Below, one piece after another: positions 17,082-26,494 of a stretch of 64,000 nucleotides of DNA. The notes under the pieces were generated by a model. It did not search any database and was not told the DNA's origin. It worked only from the letters and a program-made list of their open reading frames with translations. Positions within the stretch are counted from its first letter, which is position 1. Each line of letters starts with the position of its first letter. Location: positions 41,260 to 105,259 of the forward strand of contig NZ_JAFKRH010000030.1 of assembly GCF_019038465.1 (NCBI RefSeq), written 5' to 3'. This DNA comes from Synechococcus sp. CCY 0621. Lineage in GTDB: Bacteria > Cyanobacteriota > Cyanobacteriia > PCC-6307 > Cyanobiaceae. A program made the position numbers and the translations under genes.

Positions 17082-18293
17082 ATGAACTCCCAGCTGCGGC
17101 GGCTGCGCGCCGAACTCTTCGCCACCCCCGCCGACGCGGCGCTGAGCCTGGTCCTGATCACGCTTCTCGGCTTGGGGGCCTTCGGGTTCCTGCGCTGGGC
17201 CCTCACCCAGGCCCAGTGGGCCGTGGTGCGGGTGAACAGCACCCTTTTCGCCGTGGGCCGCTACCCGGTGGAGCAGCAGTGGCGGCTTTGGCTGCTCACC
17301 GCCCTGCTGGTGGCAGCCAGCGGCGCCACCTGGGGCCTGCTGCGGGCCCACCCCCGCCCCGATCGCACCGGCGTGCGCTGGCCGCGCAACGACCGGCTGG
17401 CCGTGGGGCTGCTGGCCCTGATCGCCTTGGCCGTGCCCTGGGCCCTCGCCCTGACCCTGGCGATCCAGTCCCGCTGGTGGGGGCTGCTGCTGCTGCTGGT
17501 GCTCTGCCGCTGGCTGGCCGGCCGCCACGGGGCGAACCTTTCGCCCACCGGCCGGCGGCTGGCCGCCCTGGTGTGGCCGGTCATCTATCTGGTGGGCATG
17601 GTGCTGATCAGCGGCGGCCTGGGCCTGGTCACCGTCTCCCCCTCGGAGTGGGGCGGACTGATGCTCACCCTGCTGGCCTCCAGCTTCGCGATCCTGCTGT
17701 GTTTCCCGATCGGGGTGCTGCTCGCCCTCGGGCGCCGCAGCGACCTGCCCCTGCTGCGCTGGGGTTCGGTGCTCTACATCGAGTTCATCCGCGGAGCCCC
17801 CCTGATCACCCTGCTGTTCCTCGGCCAGAACATCCTCGGTTTTCTGCTGCCCGGCGGCCTGGCCCCCGAGCGGGTCTGGCGGGCGGCCTGGGTGCTCACC
17901 TTCTTCGCCGCCGCCTATCTGGCGGAGGCAGTGCGCTCCGGCCTGGCGGCCGTGCCCCGGGGCCAGCTGGAGGCCGCGCGCTCCCTCGGCCTCTCCTATC
18001 CGAAGGCCCTGCAGCATGTGGTTCTGCCCCAGGCCCTGCGGGTGGCCCTGCCGGCGATGGTGGGCCAGTTCATCTCGCTCCTGCAGGACACGACCTTGCT
18101 GTCACTGATTGGATTGCTGGAACTGCTCGGCACGGCCCGCACCGTGATGGCCAACCCGGCTTTCTTGGGGCGGAACGGAGAGGTGTACCTCACCCTGGCG
18201 CTGCTGTTCTGGGGTTGCTGTGCCGCCCTCGGGCTGGGCAGCCGGGCCCTGGAGCGGCGCCTTGATCCCCACGCGGTGCCCAGCGCCACCTGA
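17082..18293 (+). CDS. natH: Amino acid ABC transporter permease 2 (NatH/BztC/AapM-type)
   Basis: A 403-residue second permease, with an N-terminal extension of about 180 residues containing extra membrane spans, as in BztC/AapM proteins. The transport domain has RGAPLITLLFLGQNILGF and an EAA loop GQLEAARSLGLSYPKALQHV. It begins 1 bp after the first permease. Its partner ATPase starts 50 bp downstream. Together with the binding lipoproteins it would import polar amino acids, giving both nitrogen scavenging and recapture of leaked amino acids. Confidence 0.85.
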   Translation: MNSQLRRLRAELFATPADAALSLVLITLLGLGAFGFLRWALTQAQWAVVRVNSTLFAVGRYPVEQQWRLWLLTALLVAASGATWGLLRAHPRPDRTGVRWPRNDRLAVGLLALIALAVPWALALTLAIQSRWWGLLLLLVLCRWLAGRHGANLSPTGRRLAALVWPVIYLVGMVLISGGLGLVTVSPSEWGGLMLTLLASSFAILLCFPIGVLLALGRRSDLPLLRWGSVLYIEFIRGAPLITLLFLGQNILGFLLPGGLAPERVWRAAWVLTFFAAAYLAEAVRSGLAAVPRGQLEAARSLGLSYPKALQHVVLPQALRVALPAMVGQFISLLQDTTLLSLIGLLELLGTARTVMANPAFLGRNGEVYLTLALLFWGCCAALGLGSRALERRLDPHAVPSAT

Positions 18294-18343
18294 GCAGCGT
18301 TCTTCATTCCCTCCTCCCCCGCACCGATCCCGCGTCCCGCCCC

Positions 18344-19093
18344 ATGAGCCAACCCAGCAGCGAACTGATGATCGAGGCGCGGGCCGTCGAGAAGTGGTAT
18401 CCCAACGGCTTCCAGGCCTTGCGCGGCGCCAGCCTGACGGTGCGGCGCGGCGAGGTGGTGGTGATCATGGGCCCCTCGGGTTCGGGCAAGAGCACCTTCA
18501 TCCGCACCTTCAATGCCCTGGAGGATTTTCAGAAGGGCAGCATCACCGTCGACGGCATCGTGCTCTCCGACGACCTGCGCAACATCGACGCCGTGCGCCG
18601 GGAGGTGGGAATGGTGTTCCAGCAGTTCAACCTGTTTCCCCACCTCTCGGTGCTCGACAACCTCACCCTGGCCCCGGTGCTCGTGCGCAAGCGGCCGAAG
18701 GCTGAGGTGGAGCAGCAGGCCTGGGCCCTGCTGGAGCGGGTCGGCATCGCCGAACAGGCGGGCAAGTATCCGGGCCAGCTCTCGGGGGGCCAGCAGCAGC
18801 GGGTGGCGATCGCCCGAGCCCTCTGCATGGAGCCCCGCATTTTGCTGTTTGATGAACCCACCAGCGCCCTCGACCCGGAGATGGTGCGGGAGGTGCTGGA
18901 GGTGATGCAGAACCTCGCCGCCGACGACATCACCATGGTGGTGGTGACCCACGAGGTGAAGTTCGCCCGCCATGTGGCCCACCGGGTGGTGCTGATGGCT
19001 GAAGGCGAAGTGGTGGAGGAGGCCGAACCGGAGGTGTTCTTCACCAACCCCAGCCACCAGCGCACCCGGCGCTTCCTGGATCAGATCCTCTGA
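18344..19093 (+). CDS. Amino acid ABC transporter ATP-binding protein (GlnQ/BgtA/AapP-type)
   Basis: A 249-residue ABC ATPase with Walker A GPSGSGKST, Q-loop VFQQFNLFPHLSV, signature LSGGQQQRVAIARAL, Walker B ILLFDEPTSALD and the switch histidine in VVVTHEVKFARHVA. It sits at the end of the transporter cluster and should energise the two permeases. In Anabaena the corresponding ATPase (BgtA) is encoded apart from natFGH; here it is linked. The convergent GH57 gene ends 6 bp further on. Confidence 0.92.
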   Translation: MSQPSSELMIEARAVEKWYPNGFQALRGASLTVRRGEVVVIMGPSGSGKSTFIRTFNALEDFQKGSITVDGIVLSDDLRNIDAVRREVGMVFQQFNLFPHLSVLDNLTLAPVLVRKRPKAEVEQQAWALLERVGIAEQAGKYPGQLSGGQQQRVAIARALCMEPRILLFDEPTSALDPEMVREVLEVMQNLAADDITMVVVTHEVKFARHVAHRVVLMAEGEVVEEAEPEVFFTNPSHQRTRRFLDQIL

Positions 19094-19099
19094 ATCGCC

Positions 19100-20665
19100 C
19101 TAGGAGCGCGTCGCCCAGTCGGCCGCGTTCAGCTCCGGGAACAGGCCATCCTCGCGTAGCACCCCCACCAGCCATTCCTCGGGCAGGTCGGTGCCGTGCT
19201 CGAGGGCATCGATCAGGCGCCAGAAGCGGTCGAGGTGGCGGTGGATCCGCTCGCGGGCCAGGCCGGTGGTGGTGCCGGCCCTCAGGATGAAGCTCCAGTC
19301 GGAACTCTGGGCCAGCAGCAGTTCGCGTCCCGCCTGGGTCAGCAGGGCGCGTTGATCCGTGCTGCCCACTCCCCGGTTGACCCGCTGCACCATGGCGCGG
19401 GAGGCGCGCTGCCATTCCGCCACGACCCAGGCGTTGGTGTCGTTCAGCCAGTAGTCGTGGTACCCCCCCTGGCCCCAGCTGGAGGGGGCCGGCCGGCAGA
19501 CCTGCAGGGCCCGGTTCTGGCTGAGCACGTCGCGCAGGTGGGTGAAGCCCACGCCCATCGCCGGGCCCTGACGGAACAGCTCGGCCAGGAACTGGGGCCC
19601 TTCAAACCACCAGTGGCCGAACAGTTCGGCATCGAAGGGCGCCACCAGCAGCGGTGGCGGTTCGATCGTGGCGGCGAGGTGGGCCATCTGCTCGGAGCGA
19701 CCGCGAAGAAAGGCCGCCGCATGCTGCTTCACCTTGTCCGCCGCCCGCTCCGGGTCGTAGGGCTGCTTCAGCTCCAGGGGACAACCCTGGGCGCTGACCC
19801 GGTGCAGCTTGAGACCGAGGGGGCGCCGGTCGCGGATGCCGAAGGCGCCAAGCGCCTCTTCCGGCAGGTCCCAGCCCAGGTCACGGTGGAACTCCCGGTA
19901 GGCGCCATCGCCGGGATACCCCTGACTGGCACTCCACACCGGCAGGGTGGACTCACTGTCACGGGCGAAGAAGGCCACCCCAGCGGTGGAGCAGATCGGC
20001 GCATAGACCCCGTAGCGGGGACGGGGCAGGCCATGGAGCAGGCCATGGCCATCGAGCAGGGAGTAACGCAGGCCGCACTCAGCCAGGAGCCGGTCGAGGT
20101 CCTCGTAGTAGGCGCACTCCGGCAGCCAGATGCCCAGGGGACGCACACCAAGCAGCCGCTGATGCTCGCGCACGGCGGTGAGCAGCTGGGCCCGCACTGC
20201 CTCCGGCGAATCCCGCAGCAGGGGCAGGTAGCCGTGGGTGGCGCCGCAGGTGATCAGATCCAGGACCCCCTGCTCCTGGAGCCGACGGAACCCGGGCAGC
20301 AGACTCCCCCCCTGCTGGCGCCACTGGGCCTCGATGGCCGCGAGCGTGGTCTGGAGCTGGCGCGCCGGCAGCACCAGCTCCGGTTCCGCCTGGTCGAGCA
20401 GGGTCCGGCGCAGGGCCAGCCAGGCCGGGAAACGGCTGTTCAGGGCCCTGTCGTTCAGCAGCGACAGCAGGGTGGGGGAGAGGCCGAGGGTGAGTTTCGG
20501 CCATTGCTCAGGGTCGGCGGCGGCCCGCTCCAGCACGGCCAGCAGCGGCAGATAGCATTCCTGCAGGGCCTGGAAGTACCAGTCCTCCTCCAGCGAACCC
20601 GGTTCTCCCGTTCGCACGTAGGGGAGGTGGGCATGCAACACCAGGGCCAGATCGCCTGCGGCCAT
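19100..20665 (-). CDS. Glycoside hydrolase family 57 protein, probable 1,4-alpha-glucan branching enzyme
   Basis: A 521-residue protein in the size range of GH57 branching enzymes. It begins LALVLHAHLPYVR (GH57 region 1), has GIWLPECAYY (region 3 with the catalytic Glu), FDAELFGHWWFEGP (region 4 with the catalytic Asp) and a C-terminal DUF1957 domain. These enzymes introduce alpha-1,6 branches into glycogen, here probably alongside or instead of GlgB. The ATG at 20665 is chosen because the HAHLPY motif normally lies close to the N-terminus; the frame runs on to 20710 without homology. malQ at 60 kb belongs to the same glucan metabolism. Confidence 0.85.
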   Translation of the reverse strand: MAAGDLALVLHAHLPYVRTGEPGSLEEDWYFQALQECYLPLLAVLERAAADPEQWPKLTLGLSPTLLSLLNDRALNSRFPAWLALRRTLLDQAEPELVLPARQLQTTLAAIEAQWRQQGGSLLPGFRRLQEQGVLDLITCGATHGYLPLLRDSPEAVRAQLLTAVREHQRLLGVRPLGIWLPECAYYEDLDRLLAECGLRYSLLDGHGLLHGLPRPRYGVYAPICSTAGVAFFARDSESTLPVWSASQGYPGDGAYREFHRDLGWDLPEEALGAFGIRDRRPLGLKLHRVSAQGCPLELKQPYDPERAADKVKQHAAAFLRGRSEQMAHLAATIEPPPLLVAPFDAELFGHWWFEGPQFLAELFRQGPAMGVGFTHLRDVLSQNRALQVCRPAPSSWGQGGYHDYWLNDTNAWVVAEWQRASRAMVQRVNRGVGSTDQRALLTQAGRELLLAQSSDWSFILRAGTTTGLARERIHRHLDRFWRLIDALEHGTDLPEEWLVGVLREDGLFPELNAADWATRS

Positions 20666-20762
20666 GGGGAAACCTCTGTGGAGCCACTGTACGTTCCACT
20701 CCCGGAGCAAGGCCGTCGGGCGCCTAGAGTGCGCCTAACTCATAGCTGTTCCGCTTAACCCC

Positions 20763-22388
20763 ATGGCCCGCGATCCCGGCCGGGTATTGATTTTCGATAC
20801 CACCCTCCGCGACGGGGAGCAGTCCCCCGGCGCCAGCCTCAACCTCGAGGAGAAGCTCGCGATCGCCCAGCAGCTGGCCCGCCTGGGGGTGGACATCATC
20901 GAAGCCGGCTTCCCCTTCGCCAGCAGCGGCGATTTTCACGCCGTTCAAAAGATCGCCGCCACCGTGGGCACCCCGGACGGGCCCGTGATCTGCGGCCTGG
21001 CCCGGGCCGCCAGCGGAGACATCAAGGCCTGCGCCGAAGCCGTGGCCCCGGCGGCCCACCGGCGCATCCACACCTTCATCGCCACCAGCGACATCCATCT
21101 GGAGCACAAGCTCCGCAAGACCCGCGCCGAGGTGCTCGCCATCACCGCGGAGATGGTGGCCTACGCCCGCTCCCTGGTCGACGACGTGGAGTTCTCCTGC
21201 GAGGACGCCGGCCGCAGCGACCCTGAGTTCATGCATCAGGTGATCGAGGCGGCAATCAACGCTGGCGCCACCACCATCAACATCCCCGACACGGTGGGCT
21301 ACACCACCCCGGCGGAATTCGGCGAGATCATCGCCGGCATCAACCGCTCGGTGCCCAACATCGACCAGGCGGTGATCTCGGTGCATGGGCACAACGATCT
21401 CGGTCTGGCCGTCGCCAACTTCCTCGAGGCCGTCAAGAACGGCGCCCGCCAGCTGGAGTGCACCATCAACGGCATCGGCGAACGGGCCGGCAACGCTTCC
21501 CTCGAGGAGCTGGTGATGGCGCTGCACGTCCGCCGCAGCTACTTCAATCCGTTCCTGGGCCGGCCGGCGGAGCAGCGCGACCCTCTCACCAACGTGCGCA
21601 CCGAGGAGATCACCAAGACCTCCCGGCTGGTGTCCAACCTCACCGGCATGGCGGTGCAGCCCAACAAGGCGATCGTGGGCGCCAATGCCTTCGCCCATGA
21701 GTCCGGCATCCACCAGGACGGGGTGCTCAAGAACCGGCTCACCTACGAGATCATCGACGCCCGCACCGTCGGCCTGGCCGACAACCGCCTCTCCCTCGGC
21801 AAGCTCTCGGGCCGCAGTGCCTTCCGGGCCCGGCTGGAGGAGCTCGGCTACACCCTGGAGCGCACCGACCTCGACGACGCCTTCGCCCGCTTCAAGGAGT
21901 TGGCCGACCGCAAGCGGGAGATCACCGACCGGGATCTGGAGGCGATCGTCAGTGAGCAGGTGCAGCAACAGGACGGCCCCCGTTACGTCCTTCAGTCGGT
22001 GCAGGTGAGCTGTGGCACCAACCTGCAGCCCACCGCCACCGTCACCCTTCGGGATGGCGATGGCATCGATCTGACCGAGGCGGCGATCGGCACCGGTCCT
22101 GTGGATGCGGTCTGCCAGGCGCTCAACCACCTGGCCCAGGTGCCGAACGAGCTGGTGGAGTTCAGCATCAAGTCCGTCACCGAGGGCATCGACGCCATGG
22201 GTGAGGTGACGATCCGCCTGCGCCACCAGGGGGTGCTCTATTCGGGCCATGCAGCCGACACCGACATCGTCGTGGCGGCGGCCCAGGCCTTCGTCAACGC
22301 CCTCAACCGGCTCGTCTCCGGCAGCCAGCGCGCCCCGCTCCACCCCCAGAAGACGGCCCTTCCGGTGGCGGAACTGCCGCGTCTGTGA
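20763..22388 (+). CDS. leuA: 2-isopropylmalate synthase
   Basis: A 541-residue LeuA. The TIM barrel opens with [18 protein letters not shown] (metal-binding Asp), and has [15 protein letters not shown] (metal-binding histidines), [15 protein letters not shown] and [12 protein letters not shown]. The C-terminal LeuA dimer domain, the site of leucine feedback, begins near residue 395 ([20 protein letters not shown]). It condenses acetyl-CoA with 2-oxoisovalerate in the first step of leucine synthesis. The end overlaps a GTG start of a sugar permease (GTGA), an odd functional pairing. Confidence 0.95.
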   Translation: MARDPGRVLIFDTTLRDGEQSPGASLNLEEKLAIAQQLARLGVDIIEAGFPFASSGDFHAVQKIAATVGTPDGPVICGLARAASGDIKACAEAVAPAAHRRIHTFIATSDIHLEHKLRKTRAEVLAITAEMVAYARSLVDDVEFSCEDAGRSDPEFMHQVIEAAINAGATTINIPDTVGYTTPAEFGEIIAGINRSVPNIDQAVISVHGHNDLGLAVANFLEAVKNGARQLECTINGIGERAGNASLEELVMALHVRRSYFNPFLGRPAEQRDPLTNVRTEEITKTSRLVSNLTGMAVQPNKAIVGANAFAHESGIHQDGVLKNRLTYEIIDARTVGLADNRLSLGKLSGRSAFRARLEELGYTLERTDLDDAFARFKELADRKREITDRDLEAIVSEQVQQQDGPRYVLQSVQVSCGTNLQPTATVTLRDGDGIDLTEAAIGTGPVDAVCQALNHLAQVPNELVEFSIKSVTEGIDAMGEVTIRLRHQGVLYSGHAADTDIVVAAAQAFVNALNRLVSGSQRAPLHPQKTALPVAELPRL

Positions 22389-23221
22389 ACGCCCCCAACC
22401 GCTCCCCGCTGGCCACCGGGCTGCAGCTCGCCCTGCTGCTGCTGGTGGCGGTGCTGCTGCTGCTGCCCCTGCTGTGGCTGGTCAGCACCTCCCTGAAGGG
22501 GCCGGCGGAGGACATCTTCACCAGCCCCCCGGCCCTGCTGCCGAGCCAGCCGAGCCTGGAGGCCTACGGCCGCCTGTTCGCCGCCAATCCCATGGGCACC
22601 TACCTGCTCAACAGCACCATCGTCAGCGCCCTGGCGGTGCTGGCCAACCTGCTGTTCTGCTCCCTGGCGGCCTATCCCCTGGCCCGGATGCGCTTCCGCG
22701 GCCGCGGGCTGGTGCTGGCCCTGGTGGTGGCCACGATCCTGATCCCCTTCCAGGTGGTGATGATTCCGCTCTATCTGCTGATGGTGCAGATCGGCCTGCG
22801 CAACTCCCTCTGGGCCTTGATCGTGCCCCAGGCCGCCACGGCCTTCGGCATCTTCCTGCTGCGCCAGAGTTTCCTGGCGGTGCCGGTGGAACTGGAGGAG
22901 GCGGCCCGGATCGATGGCTGCACCCCCGTCGGCGAATGGTGGAACGTGATGCTGCCGGCGGCGCGGGCCGACCTGATCACCCTGGCGATGTTCGTGTTCA
23001 TCGGCACCTGGAGTGATTTCCTCTGGCCGCTGATCATTCTCGACGACCCCAAGCTCTACACCCTGCCCCTGGGATTGCAGCAGCTGGCCAGCAGTTTCTC
23101 CCTCGACTGGCGCCTGGTGGCGGCAGGCTCGGTGGTCTCGATCCTGCCGGTGCTGCTGTTGTTCGTGCTGTTGCAGCGCTACATCCTTCCCAGCGCCAGC
23201 GGCGATGCCGTGAAGGGCTGA
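22385..23221 (+). CDS. Carbohydrate ABC transporter permease (MalG/GgtD-type), orphan
   Basis: A 278-residue inner membrane permease with six predicted spans and the MalG EAA loop [18 protein letters not shown]. The GTG start at 22385 overlaps the leuA stop, implying translational coupling. No binding protein, MalF-type partner or ATPase is nearby, so it must use components encoded elsewhere. In cyanobacteria the GgtABCD system for glucosylglycerol, sucrose and trehalose is a plausible home (inference). I see no frameshift or truncation. Confidence 0.85.
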   Translation: MNAPNRSPLATGLQLALLLLVAVLLLLPLLWLVSTSLKGPAEDIFTSPPALLPSQPSLEAYGRLFAANPMGTYLLNSTIVSALAVLANLLFCSLAAYPLARMRFRGRGLVLALVVATILIPFQVVMIPLYLLMVQIGLRNSLWALIVPQAATAFGIFLLRQSFLAVPVELEEAARIDGCTPVGEWWNVMLPAARADLITLAMFVFIGTWSDFLWPLIILDDPKLYTLPLGLQQLASSFSLDWRLVAAGSVVSILPVLLLFVLLQRYILPSASGDAVKG

Positions 23222-23233
23222 GAGGGAGCGACC

Positions 23234-23731
23234 TCAGGGGATTCCAGGAGCTGGCGGGCGGATGACGCCGCCATCGCTGCGGTCGGACGCCGGGGCGCTG
23301 GGGCGGCCTCCGGAGCCTGTGGACGGCATCGGCGGGGTGGGGAAGACGTCCTGATCCGCCTGGGGTCGCCGCACGGCGCGGCCCTGCATGTCGGCGAGGG
23401 CGGAACGCCACTGCTCCTGCTGCCGCTCCAGTGCTTCCAGCCGCTGGGCGCCGCTCTCGAGCGTCTGCAGGCGTCCCACCATGGCCCGCTGCTGCTCCTC
23501 CAGCACGGAGGTGCGATCGAGGGCCCGGCTGTTCTCCAGGCCCTGCAGCCGCTGCTCCAACCGCACCAACCGCTGGTTCTGTTCCTGCGTCTTGCTCAGG
23601 ATCACCAGGAACAGGACCGCCAACATGGTGCTCAGGCCGATCTGCAGCCAGCCGGTCCAGATCGGAGGGCCCAGGGGTGCCTGTGGGGGGCGCCTGGCGC
23701 CGTCGTCGTCGCGGTCGGTGATCGAAACCAT
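23234..23731 (-). CDS. Hypothetical single-span protein with coiled coil
   Basis: About 165 residues from the ATG at 23731 (MVSITDRDDDGARR); an ATG at 23752 would add seven residues. After an acidic/basic N-terminus there is one membrane helix (LQIGLSTMLAVLFLVIL). A heptad-rich Gln/Leu/Arg coiled coil of about 80 residues follows, then a Pro/Ser-rich tail. The layout suggests an inner-membrane-anchored scaffold or regulator. I recognise no family. Confidence 0.6.
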   Translation of the reverse strand: MVSITDRDDDGARRPPQAPLGPPIWTGWLQIGLSTMLAVLFLVILSKTQEQNQRLVRLEQRLQGLENSRALDRTSVLEEQQRAMVGRLQTLESGAQRLEALERQQEQWRSALADMQGRAVRRPQADQDVFPTPPMPSTGSGGRPSAPASDRSDGGVIRPPAPGIP

Positions 23732-23775
23732 GCGCCCCCTGTGCTGCCCCATCCTGCCCTGAGTCGCCCGGGCCG

Positions 23776-25308
23776 TCAGTCGACGGCCAACGGAAGCAGG
23801 GTCCCACTGCGGGCGCTGGCTCCGGCCAGCAGCTCCGCCACGGTGGAGCGATAGACGGCCGAGGCCTGCTCAGGGTCCCGGCCGATGCAGGTCATGCCCA
23901 GCTTGCCGAATTCCGAGAGGCAACCCAGCAGATGGAAGACACTGCCCTGCAGGCGGGCAGGGTCGTAGTGCAGGCCTGCCTCGGCGACGATGTCGATCAG
24001 GTCGAGGGGCATCAGCCCCCGCAGCCGGGGGTCGCTGAAGTTGTCGGTGGCGCGGTAGTGCAGGGGTTGGCCGGTGGGGGAGAGGAAGCGGCCGGTGGCG
24101 GGCTCGAGGCTGCCGGCGGTGATCGCCCGCAGGGCCATGAACGGATGGGTGGTACCGCCCTGGCGCAGGTTGACCTCGATGGCCTGGAGATCCCATGTCT
24201 CGCCGAAGCGGCGGGCGATGAAGTCGACGCCGTAGCGCTCCAGGGCTCCTTCGGTGGCGAGGGCCTGGCCGACGGCCCGCCCGTGCTGCATCAGCGCCAC
24301 CCGGTAGGGCTCGGCGGCGGGAAAGCAGCAGCCGAGGTACGTCTGGCCACCTGGACCCCCGAGGATCTGCTCGTGGGTGGAGAGCACCTCCACCAGCCCC
24401 CCCGGATGGATCGTGCCCTGCACGCTCGGGGAACGGAGCTCGGCACCACCCTCCAGCCAGGCCTCCGCCAGAGCCCCCTGCTGGGCCAGCAGCTCCTTCC
24501 AGGCGGCCGACGGCATCGGCAAGCCCTCCAGCGCTTCGCCGAGCCGGACGACCCGCTCCCGCCTGGAGAGGCCGGCCAGGGCCAGGGGGGTGAAGTCGAG
24601 CCGGGCATTGCCTTCGCCGCTGAAGCCCTCGTTCAGCTTGATCACGCAACTGCCCAGCTCGGGGTGGGCGTCCCAGAGATCGGCCACCGCCTCCGCCAGA
24701 TCTGCGGAGCTGTGGGCCAGGCCGGTGCCGGGGGGATGCGGCACGCCGCAGCGGGCGAACAGCTCCCGGCTGCCCGCCTTGGTGCCCCAGTAGCCGAGGG
24801 CCGGATCGGTGCCCAGCAGGGGCACCTGCAAGCGTTCGGAGAGCGCCTTCTCCAGCTCGGTCACCACGTAGCAGTTGATGAAGCTGCGCCCGGGCCGCAG
24901 CCGTTCCCGGATCCGCCCCAGCAAAGCCGGACGCTCCAGCAGCTTCTGGGTGAGCGGTCGGGCGGAGCCATCATCGGTGTCGAACAGGTGCAGGCGCCGG
25001 CGGGCATGGGAGGTGGGGACCCCGGGCATCAGCTCCAGCACGGCGTCCACCACCAGCTCCGGCAGCAGCTTGCTGGTCACGTAGACCACCTGCACGCCGG
25101 GGTTGCGGAGCCGCATCAACGAGAACAGCTGCCGTTCCTCGTAGTGGTGGGCCCCGGTCACCAGGGCCAGCTGGGAGGGATCCATGGTCAGCGACGGCAC
25201 CATCAGCAGATCAAAGTCCGCCCCGGGCTCGCCGGCCCCCGTCTCGCCATGCTCCCGGCCCCAGGGGGCCTGCAGCTGCCCCTGCAGTTCATGGAAGCTC
25301 AGGACCAC
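23776..25308 (-). CDS. ATP-grasp protein resembling peptide ligase PGM1
   Basis: A 510-residue protein. The central part resembles an ATP-grasp ligase: a nucleotide-binding region around SCVIKLNEGFSGEGNARL, then GVDFIARRFGETWDLQAIEVNLRQGGTTHP, where the Glu-x-Asn near the end is the usual metal site. Cyanobacterial homologues are annotated as PGM1-related peptide ligases, after the pheganomycin ligase that joins a peptide to an amino-acid-like starter. The N-terminal 150 residues look like a separate domain. No peptide substrate gene or transporter is adjacent, so the substrate is unknown. It is divergent from the SemiSWEET gene. Confidence 0.65.
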   Translation of the reverse strand: MVLSFHELQGQLQAPWGREHGETGAGEPGADFDLLMVPSLTMDPSQLALVTGAHHYEERQLFSLMRLRNPGVQVVYVTSKLLPELVVDAVLELMPGVPTSHARRRLHLFDTDDGSARPLTQKLLERPALLGRIRERLRPGRSFINCYVVTELEKALSERLQVPLLGTDPALGYWGTKAGSRELFARCGVPHPPGTGLAHSSADLAEAVADLWDAHPELGSCVIKLNEGFSGEGNARLDFTPLALAGLSRRERVVRLGEALEGLPMPSAAWKELLAQQGALAEAWLEGGAELRSPSVQGTIHPGGLVEVLSTHEQILGGPGGQTYLGCCFPAAEPYRVALMQHGRAVGQALATEGALERYGVDFIARRFGETWDLQAIEVNLRQGGTTHPFMALRAITAGSLEPATGRFLSPTGQPLHYRATDNFSDPRLRGLMPLDLIDIVAEAGLHYDPARLQGSVFHLLGCLSEFGKLGMTCIGRDPEQASAVYRSTVAELLAGASARSGTLLPLAVD

Positions 25309-25359
25309 GGCGGAATGGGCGGAATCTCGTCATGCTGCTCCCATCAACGGCCGGCGCCA

Positions 25360-25665
25360 ATGGAGTCCATCGCGGTGAGTGCCCTTGGCTATGGGGCCGC
25401 CACGTTGACCACCCTCAGCCTGTTTCCCCAGGCCGTGAAGACGGTGCGCAGCGGCGACACCAGCGCCATCTCGCTGCGGATGTACGGCCTGTTCACCCTG
25501 GGAATCCTGGCCTGGGCTGCCTACGGACTGCTCAAGGCCGATGGACCGGTGATCGCCGCCAACCTGATCACCCTGGTGCCGTCAACGGTGGTACTGGAAC
25601 GCAAGCTACGGGCCCTGCTGGATGGACGAAACTGGCGGGGCCCTGGTCCCCGGGGGAAGGGCTGA
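25360..25665 (+). CDS. SemiSWEET-type sugar transporter (PQ-loop, 3 TM)
   Basis: A 101-residue protein with three predicted helices and the PQ-loop signature LSLFPQAVKT near residues 20-29, followed by SAISLRMYGLFTLGILAWAAYG. This is the length and layout of bacterial SemiSWEETs, which work as dimers to let sugars equilibrate across the membrane. The ATG at 25360 gives the family length; the longer upstream frame is antisense to the ligase gene. Its stop is one base before the crcB start, so the three genes 25.4-26.5 kb probably form an operon. Confidence 0.8.
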   Translation: MESIAVSALGYGAATLTTLSLFPQAVKTVRSGDTSAISLRMYGLFTLGILAWAAYGLLKADGPVIAANLITLVPSTVVLERKLRALLDGRNWRGPGPRGKG

Positions 25666-25666
25666 A

Positions 25667-26050
25667 ATGGCGGCACCGGTGGGTAACGACGCCCTGTTCG
25701 TGGCGCTCGGCGCGGTGCCGGGAGCCTGGCTGCGGTTCCGGGTCGTCAACCATTTCGAGCCGATGCTGCCCCGCAAGCACTGGGGCACGTTCGGTGTGAA
25801 CCTGATTGCCTGCTTCGCCATCGGCCTGCTGGTGAGTCTGCAGGCCAGCTGCGGCCTTGGGGCGGGCCGCACCCTGCTGCTGCTGGGCACGGGATTTCTG
25901 GGCAGCTTCAGCACCTTTTCCACCTGGATCGCCGAACTGCACGGCACCCTGCAGCGGAAGCAGCGCCGGGAGGCGGTCCTGCTCTGTGGCGGCTCGGTGC
26001 TGGGGGGGGTGCTGGCCGTGGCCGCTGGCCTGGCCCTGGGCAGCTCCTAG
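25667..26050 (+). CDS. crcB: Fluoride efflux channel subunit CrcB/Fluc, copy 1
   Basis: A 127-residue four-helix membrane protein. Hallmarks are GAVPGAWLRF near the N-terminus, GTFGVNLIACFAIG (pore Asn) and GTGFLGSFSTFSTW (Na+ site and Phe track). The start at 25667 matches family length; an upstream ATG at 25622 lies inside the SemiSWEET gene. The adjacent second copy suggests a heterodimeric channel, known for CrcB1/CrcB2 pairs. I saw no fluoride riboswitch ahead of the operon. Confidence 0.88.
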   Translation: MAAPVGNDALFVALGAVPGAWLRFRVVNHFEPMLPRKHWGTFGVNLIACFAIGLLVSLQASCGLGAGRTLLLLGTGFLGSFSTFSTWIAELHGTLQRKQRREAVLLCGGSVLGGVLAVAAGLALGSS

Positions 26051-26059
26051 GACAGACCC

Positions 26060-26494
26060 ATGGCACCATCCCCAACCGGAAGCCCCCCCAGCCTGCGCCG
26101 CGAAGCGCGGGACCTGCTGCTGGTGGCCACAGGCGCCGTGCCCGGTGCCCTGCTGCGCTGGCAGCTGGAGGACCTGGGCAAGGGCCTGGTGGGGGGCCAC
26201 GCCGGACTGGTCGAGTCCGATCTGGTGGCCAACATGCTGGGCACGTTTCTGATCGGTGTGATTGCGGCGCTGCCGCCCCCCCGGCCGCGGCTGATGCTGC
26301 TGGGGGGCATCGGCTTCTGCGGGTCGCTCACCACCTTCAGCAGCTGGATGCTGCAGATCAGCCTGGCCCTGCGCCGCGGCCGCTCCGACGAAGCCCTGGC
26401 CGTGGTGCTGATCAGCCTGCTGGGGGGGCTGGTGGCCGTGCGTGTGGGGCTGGCGGTGGGCCTCTGGCTTGGCCGCAGGCGCCTCAGGCGCTGA
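26060..26494 (+). CDS. crcB: Fluoride efflux channel subunit CrcB/Fluc, copy 2
   Basis: A 144-residue paralogue of the preceding gene, 9 bp downstream. It has GAVPGALLRWQLED, DLVANMLGTFLIG (pore Asn) and GGIGFCGSLTTFSSWM. It carries a longer basic N-terminus and an Arg-rich C-terminus (GRRRLRR) that will favour one orientation; Fluc dimers need antiparallel subunits, so the two copies probably insert in opposite ways. Its 3' end overlaps the convergent HD-domain gene by 11 bp. Confidence 0.88.
   Translation: MAPSPTGSPPSLRREARDLLLVATGAVPGALLRWQLEDLGKGLVGGHAGLVESDLVANMLGTFLIGVIAALPPPRPRLMLLGGIGFCGSLTTFSSWMLQISLALRRGRSDEALAVVLISLLGGLVAVRVGLAVGLWLGRRRLRR

Noticed and set aside
25309..25360. Fluoride riboswitch ahead of the SemiSWEET-crcB operon
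   Set aside because: Only about 50 bp separate the divergent starts and I find no recognisable pseudoknot core.
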